From Trogon surrucura (taxonomy: Eukaryota; Chordata; Aves; Trogoniformes; Trogonidae), in NCBI GenBank assembly GCA_020746105.1, contig CM036618.1:107644622-107708621 (forward strand): 64,000 bases of DNA, written 5' to 3'. The notes below the pieces were generated by a model. That model ran no database searches. It was not told the DNA's origin and saw nothing but the letters and a program-made list of their open reading frames with translations. This document shows, piece by piece, positions 50,894 to 59,864 of this stretch. A program made the translations under genes and the position numbers. Position 1 is the first letter of the stretch. Every line of letters begins with the position of its first letter.

Positions 50894-53157
50894 CAACAGC
50901 AGGACCTTGAGGGTGAGACTGGACGAGATCGAGTGCTGATCGAACTCCAGCCGGCACCGAGGAATTCTCAGGGAGAGACATCGCCTTCGACTCTTACAGC
51001 TGCTCACAACGTTCTCTGGAGAGTAAGGCACTTCTTTAAAATTCAAGGGGGCTATCCTAGTGAACGAAACTGTAAGTCACGGTGTCAGAGACCCCGCGTG
51101 GTTGGGCCCGGGAAGCCCAGGAGCCTGCCAGTCAGACGGAGAGAAACTTCCACATGGTTGGGCTAGGGAATGCCCGGTATTTGGAAGCCTAGGCACTGCC
51201 TGTTAGATGAACGCAAAAGCAATCATAGGGTTGGCATTTGTATTGGTATTAGTATAAAGCAGGCCCACGTATGCATACAAAGTATATGTATAATAAGGTA
51301 CCTTATGGCTTTATATTGTAATTTGTGTTTTTGAAAACTGTGTGAGTGTGTGTGATTGAGACGTGCGATTGCGCACAGGGCGAGTGTGGAACTTTGATCC
51401 ATGGTTCCGCCACCCGAGAGGGGAGCGGCCGGAGACGAGCAAAATGTAAGGACGAAACAATTGTGAGATAAAAGAGGAAAGTGTCGAAACTTCCTAAGTT
51501 ATTTGGGAGAAATCAGGAGTCCATCCCCAAAACCTCACCTCTGGGATGTCTCCTAGCACACTGGAAGGAGTTAAAGGAGGATTTTCAAAAAGATTTACTT
51601 ATTGAGTATTGTAACCATGAATGGTTATTATATGATTTAGAAGATGCTGAAAAATAGCCTCTGAACAGGACTTTGAATTATAATGCTATTTTGCAATTAA
51701 TGTTGCTTTGTAGAAGTGAAGGGAAATGGGATGAGCTTCTGTATGTTGATTTATTCTTTTACCTTCAAGAAAAGACAGAATGGCAGAGAGATTGTAAGAT
51801 GAATGATCAGGCTTGTAACAAGGAAAAGTTTCTGCCAGTAAAAGAAAAGAAAGTACAGGAGAATTGTTTAGCCTGTGCCTCCACCAAAATGTGCCGTAAG
51901 CATTTGGCTTTAAAAGAAAAAGGAACAAGACTATATGAGGCCCAATTAGATATAGCACCATCAACTCCTATAGCTCCTGTTCAGATTTATCACCTCCTCA
52001 TCCTCCATCCTTGCCCCCTTTTGAAGTTGAACCTGACTCTGGTGCTGATTCTCTGAACAGAAGGTCAGCATCAGAACCTAATGTGTCAGGTTTTGTGCCG
52101 GATAGTACCAGAATCGAGGAAGAATCACTCGAATTGGATTCTTCCCCCTCTGTGAGCAGGAGAACAAGACAGCGTATTCATTTGGTAACTCTGTTAAGGT
52201 CACAAACTGGGAAGCAATTAATAGCTCCCTGAAGGCAGAGAGTGGGGCAACGGGGACCAGTGTATGTAAAAATACCCTTTTTGCCCTTGGACCTTATAAT
52301 CTGGAAAGAGACAGCTGGTCCCTATAGAGAGGATCCTGGCAAAGTGGGGAGAGTAATGGGGATGATAATTGAAACACAGAATGAATCCAGATTGGGATGA
52401 CACAAAGGTAATTTTGGACACCCTTATGGATTCTACTGAAAAACAAATGGTCTTAAGGACTGCCAGGATGTGTGTGGAGGAAGATGTACATGCTGGAACT
52501 ATTACTGGGACCATAGATCAGAATTTTTCTACTGGGGATCCGCAGTGGGATCCAAACCAGGACAAGCATCTGGAAAGATTAAAAAGATACCAGCAGTGGA
52601 TCCTGTATGGTGTTCAAAACGCCATGCCCAAACCCATAAATTGGTCTAAACCACATGATATTAGACAGGAGAGAATCCCCAACTCCATTTTTAGAAAGGC
52701 TAAAGGAAGCAATCCATAAATATACAGATTTGCAGCCAGAGGCTGAAGAAACTAAGGCACAATTGGCATTAATATTTTTAGGACAATCCCAGGAGGATGT
52801 TAGAAAGAAACTTCAGAAATTGGAAGGAGCGGAAATGTGAAATTTGGACAGACTATTGGAAATAGCCTGGAAAGTTTACAATAATCAAAACAAAGAGACT
52901 GAAATGAGAAAACAGAGACAATTACTTGCAGTAACGACAGGGACACCAGGAGTTGCAACCGGGGATGGGGGTGAGGATGAGGGATGGTGGGAGGAGGAAT
53001 GAGAGGAGGTAGTAGGGGACAAATTAATCGAACCCCTTTCAAAATAAATCAATGTGCCTGCTGCAAAGAAGAAGGACATTGGAAAAATGAGCATCCAAAA
53101 TTAATTAATCAACAAACGGCAGCTAATGTGATGGTTTTGGGAGAATATACACAATGA
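50894..53157 (+). pseudogene. gag: Broken gag of a gammaretrovirus-like ERV
   Basis: A leader of about 590 bp is followed by gag remnants. A matrix-like segment (from about 51490; LGCLLAHWKELKEDF, NYNAILQLMLLC) has an in-frame TAG at 51655-51657. A proline/serine-rich linker follows at 52011-52232. The capsid is at 52369-52840 (NPDWDDTKVILDTLMDSTEK, ILYGVQNAMPKPINW, FLERLKEAIHKYTDLQPEAE, the last being the major homology region). The nucleocapsid has one zinc knuckle at 53053. Damage: stops at 51655 and 52054, a frameshift near 52670, TGA at 52838, and a further shift in a G-rich tract near 52960-53000. The knuckle reads C-x2-C-x3-G-H-x4 with histidine in place of the last cysteine (53092-53094). 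It ends at an in-frame TGA before the protease. Gag once formed the virion core; this copy cannot. Confidence 0.82.
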
Positions 53158-53605
53158 CTAACACCAGAGGTGAACCTAGCTGAGCCTCTGGTTACAATAA
53201 AGCTGGGAGAAAAAGAAGTTACATTTTCGGTGGATACAGGTGCAACTTTTCCTGTGTTAAACAAACCAGTAGGAAAACTGGGGAAAAGGACTGCTGAAAT
53301 TGTGGGGGTCACAGGGAAAGAGGAAAATAGGCCATTCCTACAACCCCTAAATTTCCAATTCGGGAGTAAAGAAATAGCGCATGAATTTTTCTGTGTTCCG
53401 GAATGTCCCATACCTTTAATGGGAAGAGACTTACTGGCCCAATTAAATGCTCAAATTGTTTTTGAGGATGGAGACTTGTTGCTAAAAATACCAGAGTCAA
53501 AAACAGGGGAAATCTTGATGATAAAAGAGAAACCAAAGATACGGAAAATACCCCCAGAAGCAGAGAATGCAGTAATCCTCGTGGTATGGGAAACTACATG
53601 TTGGG
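53158..53605 (+). pseudogene. pro: Retroviral protease remnant, start of a truncated pol
   Basis: Open from the gag stop for about 150 codons. It shows the retropepsin active site as VDTGATFPVL (DTGA codons at 53233-53244) and the later conserved LMGRDLLAQLNAQ (about 53416-53454). Retropepsin is an aspartic protease that works as a homodimer to cleave Gag and Gag-Pol. The frame is the same as the zinc-knuckle frame of gag, so the original design was stop-codon readthrough. Homology ends at about 53605; no reverse transcriptase, RNase H, integrase or env follows, so pol is truncated shortly after the protease. Confidence 0.85.
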
Positions 53606-54780
53606 TCGTGGTGTGTTTTTTTCCTTTTCACTTTCCTTCTTGTTACTCTAAACTTTACATGCTCTCCTAATCAACCGAGATACTGCATTCCAGCCCTTCC
53701 CTAGCCTTCACTAGCCAGCCAGGGTCTTCCCTACATATGCCTGGTCTATCTTTCCAAGCCTTTCAATTTGGTACCGAAAACAGCCCCTTCACCCCAACCG
53801 GTCCCAAACGCTTCTACTGCCTGTCTGAGAGGGGCTCGTAAACTTTCCCTTCCCCAGGACTGTCTGTCCTTTGTTCTGTCCGTCCTCCGTTGGCACCCCC
53901 CTTGCACCCTGTGCAGCCACTACTCCTTCTTCCTGCAGAAACGATCTACACAGGGCACTTCATTCCATTTTCCTCCTCACCAGCAAAACCACATGAATTG
54001 CAGCATTGTATCCTAATTTCAGGTGCTCTCCCTAAGGTGTTCCTGAAGCCCCTCTACCAAACTGGGCAGTGAATGAATGAATCCCTTGTTGGGCCTGAGC
54101 ACACCTGTCTGCCTGCTCCTCCGCAGCCAGGCAAGCTCCTACAACAGCACAAAGAACCGCTTTGCCTTTCCAACATTCTTCTTTGATTCCTTGTGCAAAG
54201 CCAAAATACCATCTAGTACGCTCTGCAGGCTGGATCCATTTTTCCTTTCTCATTCCTGCCCAGGAATCACTGGACAGGCACAGCAAGTTTCCAGAAACTT
54301 CAAAAGTCCTTCTGACAAATTAGGGTTGCAACCTTCCATGTTAGTAGCAAACAACAAAACAAATGAACAAAACCCACACCAAAACGCCAACACAAAGCAG
54401 ACATGCACCAAGAAAACTAAACGACCCAAGCACTCTATTTCAGGGGGCACCATAAACATCTCGGGAACACTTTGCTGAGAGTTCACACTTCAAGCAGCTC
54501 GGTTCCAGTTCAAAGCACACAAAGTCGGGCAACAGGCGTCCCGAGGAGGTAACCCCTGAAACAGTTCCAAATGGCTTCAAGAAAACTCAGGGAACAGGAA
54601 TTGCCCTAGCGTCCTGGGGAGGTGCCACTTGAACCAGTTTCAAACAGCTCCGTGTCAAACAACTCGAAGCAGATCAAAGTGAGAGAAAAGGCAACACTTT
54701 GGCCTGAAGAATCCCCTCCTCGTCGCCCATTAAAAGTCTCATCCTGAATGGTACTCAGTCGAGCTAGGATGATCCCAGAG
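53606..54780 (-). mobile_element. Probable internal remnant of a second, antisense ERV
   Basis: This sequence is compositionally distinct (C+T-rich on plus) from the truncated pol on its left. It adjoins an antisense LTR on its right, so in minus-strand sense it would be the leader and first internal part of that element. Between about 54480 and 54690 there are two imperfect copies of an approximately 80-bp unit (each with a CCTCC(C/T)-GGACGC core and GAACTG/GAACTGG). I found no retroviral protein motif. An unrelated insertion is possible. Confidence 0.35.
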
Positions 54781-55252
54781 GTGAGAAGAAGACACAAACG
54801 AGGTCAATGTTGTGCTTTCTCATTCTGAGTATTTATTCTTCAAGTGCAGAGAGAGAGAGAGGCAAAAGATGATGACGAAGAAACCAATACCTTTGTTTCT
54901 TTGAGTCCCACACCGGGTCACATAGCTGTCGTAGTTGGTGCGTTTGTAGCAGAAAAGCTCCTTTTGCTGGTTTTTGGCAGTATCTGTCTCTACCCAGCTC
55001 AACCTCTCCTCTCAGAGTGAAGACAAGAACCAAAGGAGCAGGGGTTTGCTCCTCTGGTGCCTTTTATGTCTCTGGGAGGTTTGTTCTGCCCCTTTTGCAG
55101 GGCATGGTGGGAGGGAAGGAGGGGCCTGGCCTGGGGTGGTGGAGCCTCAGTTGCTGCTGGTTCTGCTCTGGACCTCCGAGTAACGTAACGTGAGGTAACG
55201 ATTAAACGTAACGTAATGATTAAACATAACGTAATGATTAAACGTAACATAG
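54781..55252 (-). mobile_element. Antisense LTR with tandem U3 repeats
   Basis: In minus-strand sense: TGTTACGTTTAATCATTACG near 55250, three tandem units (55195-55248), then CATAAAAGG (TATA-like, plus 55060-55067), a transcribed region of about 230 bp with a CT-rich tract, and AATAAA (plus TTTATT at 54832-54837). The element's 3' limit is uncertain; I place it near 54780. Further on, TGGGCGACGAGGAGG (plus about 54716-54730) could be a primer-binding site but I cannot match it to a tRNA. Confidence 0.5.
55181..55250. repeat. Tandem 18-bp repeat in LTR U3
   Basis: Two full units of (G/A)TAACGTAATGATTAAAC at 55208-55243 flanked by partial copies on both sides. Each unit holds an ATGATTAA/TTAATCAT homeodomain-like core and a CGTAA/TTACG half-site. 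Direct repeats in U3 often act as enhancers in retroviruses; that role here is inference. Confidence 0.8.
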
Positions 55253-55637
55253 GAAAATTGAGAATTGTTTGTGTCCGGTAGTTTGGGATAGCTGTTTGTA
55301 TTCTGCAGCTCGAGGTGTGAATTGTTCTGTTTGTCCAAAGGGGGGAAGTGCAAGCTGCAGGAGAGCTCAGGGGAGGCCAGGAGCTCTGGTTGCAGAGCTG
55401 CTGCAGGAACATTGGCTGGTGTAGGATCCGAGGCACCAGGCAGAAAAAGAGGTCAAAAGGTTGTGGCCAAGGAAGACTTGGAGCCTTCCTCAGGAAGACC
55501 ACTAGAGCACAGCCCATGTATGTCAAAGTTTCCCCATTCTTGGTGCCGTGCACTTTAAGGAGAAAGCCTGTACGTGCCTGGCGCCGTAATAAAGAATACC
55601 TGCTTAGTAACTTTGGTTATTGAGTTTTTCCGCGTCA
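55253..55637 (+). mobile_element. LTR of a third ERV, plus orientation, tRNA-Arg primed
   Basis: The right end is defined by AATAAAG at 55588-55594, a short U5 ending CGCGTCA at 55637, four bases (CTTT), then a primer-binding site. The left end is not firm; it abuts the antisense LTR near 55250. The CTTT spacer mirrors the GTTT spacer of the first element, which suggests related lineages, but U3 and leader sequences differ. Confidence 0.6.
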
Positions 55638-55641
55638 CTTT

Positions 55642-55659
55642 TGGCGACCCAGGTGGGAC
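55642..55659 (+). promoter_or_regulatory. Second primer-binding site for tRNA-Arg
   Basis: TGGCGACCCAGGTGGGAC differs from the tRNA-Arg complement at one of 18 positions (G for A at position 12). The mismatch is at a different place from the one at 50876, so the two sites diverged independently from the same primer. Confidence 0.75.
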
Positions 55660-56100
55660 CCCCTCTACTCAGCTGCAGGACCCGCTGGGAAAGAGGTCTC
55701 CTTGGGCACCCCCGGGGACTTCCCAGAGGGACTCTTTGCCTCATTTGGATCACTGCGGGAGCAGACAAGGACCATGTACAGGAATAAGGTATTCTTTTTA
55801 GGAGCAGTTACTTTGGAGTTTGGGGTGCACCGTTGGTTTCAGGGTACCTGTGAAGCGTAGAAGACGTTCTACGTAGGGTACTGTATGCAGGATTAAATTA
55901 ACTTAATATCTTGCTTTGGGTTTGTGCGTTGGTTGGATCAGATTTGTATTAATTTGATTTGGTTTGATTTGATGTAATCCTGAATCCTTTTGTTTTGGGG
56001 TGCCCTGTCGGGGTACCCCTAAATTGTAGACGTTCTATGTAGGGTACCGTATAGAGGACGAAGTAATTAATCACTTGTATACTTGGGGAGGTATCGTATC
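55660..56100 (+). mobile_element. Untranslated leader of the third ERV, truncated
   Basis: G+T-rich sequence after the primer-binding site. It contains an internal duplication: AGACGTTCTACGTAGGGTAC (near 55861) recurs with one change near 56028, and each copy follows GGGTACC. No gag coding sequence follows, so the element is cut within its leader. The right limit is approximate. Confidence 0.5.
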
Positions 56101-58788
56101 GAGGGCAGAGATGCACACAGTTATGGACAGCTCTGACTTGCTGTGGTCAGTGAATGTCCTCAGTTATCTCTGCAGGCCATGCTCCCTGTGTGCAGTTGAT
56201 TGCGGCGTCCTCTGAACTGACAGAGGGGAAGTTTTGCCGGTTTTCCACTGTCCCAATCTCAGCTTTTATCTGACAGATGTTACTCAGTATTTGAGCCGGT
56301 TGAAATGTTGAGGACTACAACTGTGAAATGCAGCTTGCAATTAATTTTATTCCTAGGGATTGTTTTCATAGTGGTTCACCCAAATGTAGAGGCAACACTT
56401 TGGGTCGCAGAAGTGTAGGATGAGTTACTTCTCTTCGGTCTTCAAATAAACAAAAATCAATGGTAGTTCAAAATACATTGTTGCTTTTATTCAGTATCTT
56501 TCCATGTCTTTAATGTCATCTTGTGTTATGTCACCTCAGAGTCTAATTCCTATACATAACTCTCTAGTTTGCTCTTCAAAATGGAAATAAACCCCCCCCA
56601 CACCACTCCCCTGTCACTTAATGGCTGAAGAACTGTGAGTGGATACAAACATCTGTATTTTTTCAGTCATATCAGTTTAATCTCTCCCCATGAATATATA
56701 TGTGTGCATGTGTGCCATTCTGTCACAGTGAAAACTGGTCACATTCCTTGTTGGCTCATTTTGGAGATGTTGGTCCCTCAGTAACTGACATTTTTTTCTT
56801 GAAATACTGTCCCACTGTTTTCCTACCAAAAGGATTTTTTCCTGAAGCAAGAGACAGAAGACAGTGTGGAAGCTGCAGAGAGACTCACTGTGAGAGATCT
56901 GGATTCTTGTTAAGCAAGATGAAGCAATCATCCCTGTAGAAAAAAGGATTGTTGCAGAATGTGCTCGGATACAACATCCCTAGTGATCGTTTTCAGACTT
57001 GCACAGGCACAGTTGTGTTAGCTGAGCTGAGACTTTGAGCTCCCGCTTCTTTTGGTGGGACTTGAGAGTGTTTTGTCTGGCACAGTTCCCTTCCCCAAAG
57101 GCTGTGATAAGCAGATACAAGCGTGTACAGAAATTGCTTCCCAGTTCCAGTGTCTGTCTTTTGTCTGCAGTATCAGTTTGCTTTCAGGAGTCTTGACAAG
57201 ATTATAAAGTCACAAGTAGAAAAGAGCATAACATAGTTCTGCTTTGGTTCTTTAAGTCATTATTCTATGTGAACATTATTTATCTGAGCAGTATAAATGC
57301 TTTTCTATTAATAGTTACAGTATGGTGGTTTGGTTTTTTTTTAAAGATGTGTTGCCAAAAGCAAATGGTTTGAATTTTAATGTGTCTGTGAGTTCAACTT
57401 TTTTCCTTTTTTGCCTTTCTCTGCTCATTAATTTATGCCTGTCTTTATAACAGTCGAGGAGGTATGACAGTAGTTTTCACAGGAATTAAATTTTAAGCTT
57501 TAGATGGATTCACTTTCTGGTCTGTTAATTAACATTTGAAAGTTTCTGCAGTTTGAAATAGAGGGTTAAGGAGCTCCTTAGTCAGACTGACTAAACCTAG
57601 CAATGTGTGGCTCCATCAGGGAGTAAAAGCACCATAAGGAAATGTCCTGGCAAGGTTGTCCTAGGAAGAGTGGACAAGCCCAGGTGTGCACTCCCCAAGT
57701 CCCAGGGAGCCCAAGATAGACTGGTGACATGAATACTTGGTTGTGTAGAGGGAACAAGGTATTTTTTTGGGAGGGGGTGTCTGTTTCTGTATGTGTATAT
57801 ACATACAAGTTTAAATGTGTTTCCTTGAATATATCATCAGTTTGTGTTCCTCACCTTTGGGATCTCTCAGTTCTCCTGAACATCTGTGAAGATGTTTCCC
57901 ATGGCTGTTGCAAGGACTGCCTGAAATTCTCTTGGCATCTGCATCTTCCACAAGGAAGTATTTTACAAGGTAAATATTACTGGCTCAAAATTCTCCATTT
58001 TCAGTTGCAAGTCATCTCCATTTACATTTCACACAGGTCCCCAGGACGGGCTTTTGAGCCAGTAGCTGTTCTTCAGGGCATTACTGCTGCGTGTTCACTT
58101 CCCCGAGGAGGGAACTGAAGAACCCGTGGACTCACTGAGCTGTTACCCTCTCACGGTCCTCTGTGCAGAAGGCAAGCAGAGAAGCAAATGGTTGCACTGA
58201 AATAACGTAATCTTCTAGCAGGAAGGCGTGCTGTAAGGCCCACAGCGAATTACTGTGAACGTGCAGAGCTGAGGTTGTAATAACAAGCAACTAGTAAATA
58301 ACCTGCTCCACCAAGTGTATGGAATTTGATATGCAACGCTGTTCCAGACATAAAAGGTTTTGCTGTAGCCCGCCTGTGACTGCAAAGGGGTTGTCACCTT
58401 CAGTCCCTGTTCAGGTGTCAGAACAAACTGCCTCAAGGTACAGAGAAAAACTGCTTGAAACATTTGGCTCTAATGGCACTGGATGGTCTCCTGAGTAGAA
58501 AGATGGATGGTGTGTTGACGTGATGTGAATATGGCAACCATACAAACACACACACACACAAAAAAAAAAGCTGGAATACCAACCCAGTTTGGCAGCCAGT
58601 CTTGTCTTTAAATGGATCCCTTACTCATTTTCTCCTTGTACTCTGTTGACATTGTTATTGCTTGCCTTTTTATATACAGAAAGACAGAACTGAGGTTTAA
58701 AAAAAAAAAAGAAACTTCTCCAGAAAGCTTTGAGTGCTTAGCTCTTTTGAAATACCAAAAATATGAAAGCACTATCTTCCAATTTTAG
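56101..58788. other. Non-coding region without recognised genes
   Basis: No transposon or gene is recognised. A short (CA)n run is at 58546-58560, followed by A10. The 129-codon frame at 57729-58118 has no recognised motif. Confidence 0.5.
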
Positions 58789-58894
58789 GAAACTTGCCCA
58801 CCAGAAAGCAGTGTTGGAGTATTTGCAGATGGCGCAAGATGTTCTCCATCGAGACACTGGCCCACTCCCCAAAACAGCTGTTGTGCCACAAGAG
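58789..58894 (+). other. Orphan exon candidate, product unknown
   Basis: A 106-bp segment with acceptor CCAATTTTAG and a strong donor (CAAGAG|GTAAGA). One phase is open across it and reads KLAHQKAVLEYLQMAQDV, then HRDTGPLPKTAVVPQE. The first half could form an amphipathic helix. I do not recognise the protein. It lies on the plus strand, convergent with LBR, in the position where the 3' end of DNAH14 would be in mammals, but it does not resemble the dynein C-terminal region. No partner exon with matching phase was identified, so it may be fortuitous. Confidence 0.22.
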
Positions 58895-59864
58895 GTAAGA
58901 ATGATGTTTCAGATGGTTTTAATGAGCTATGATAAACGCAATTTAAGCAAACACTTTTATGACCTGTGGTAAACTTCTGTTGGCAAATTTGCTCCTTTAG
59001 TCATGTATGCTAGCTCCACTCATCTTGTTCATATCAGGTAAAATTAGCAGAAAATTTATTTCCTGTGCTGCAGCTATTTCCCCTTAGGTTGTATCCCACT
59101 AACACCTGAACTGTTGCTTGGTTTTGACTTCTCTTAGAAACATGTAATAATACACAGGTTAAACGATTCTGTAGTTCTGTCTCTTTTCCAGATACAATAA
59201 ATTATATTTTTGGATTACCAGAACAGGAACAAAAAACAGCCAATGCATGAACCCTGCCCACTTCACTGGACTCGCTAAAGACCCGGGCTACCATCACCTG
59301 CAGGCTTATGATCCGGTGTAACAGCAGTCCCATCTACCCTGCGAGCAAGGACAGAGACACAAACACAGGTGCCCTGCTGTGCTGCAGTGGGGCCTGCCAG
59401 GTCTCAGATGCAGTTAAAGGTGTGTACTTAATTTCTCTGAAGCTTTCATCTTTCCCAGTAAAGATAATCACTTTTTCTTAAGTTTAGTAACAGCTGCTGT
59501 TGCTGTGCACTGGAGTTTTGGTACCTGCCTTTCCTTCCTTTGCAGTGCCACCTGCTTTGTAGTGCTCTGACTCTCCTCAGTCTGGGCACAGACAGAGCTG
59601 AGTGAAAGAACAAATGTGTTCTTGGGCTGTAAACTTCTGCAGAAAGAGAAGCAGAAGACAAGGCAGAACTGGAGCTCTCCTTTTTAAATGGAGAAACCAC
59701 CTTCCCTTACACTCACTAGAGGAGCAGCATACAGGAACTTGTAACCCTCAACCCCTAAACCACAGATAGCAACTTGAGGAAACCTGCATCTTAGTAAGAT
59801 AAATCAATGTGATTTTTTCTTCAGATACCACCATCAACTGGGAAAAAAAAACAACCACCCACTA
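58895..59864. other. Intergenic region beyond the LBR poly(A) site
   Basis: No gene or repeat is recognised; the stretch separates the orphan exon candidate from the end of the LBR transcript. Confidence 0.5.

Noticed and set aside
52800-53411. Minus-strand frames over the gag-protease region
   Set aside because: They are antisense to clear retroviral motifs (zinc knuckle and DTGA active site) on the plus strand.
54999-55553. 184-codon minus-strand open frame in the ERV cluster
   Set aside because: It crosses from one LTR into another of opposite orientation and contains the 18-bp tandem repeat, so it cannot be an ancestral gene.
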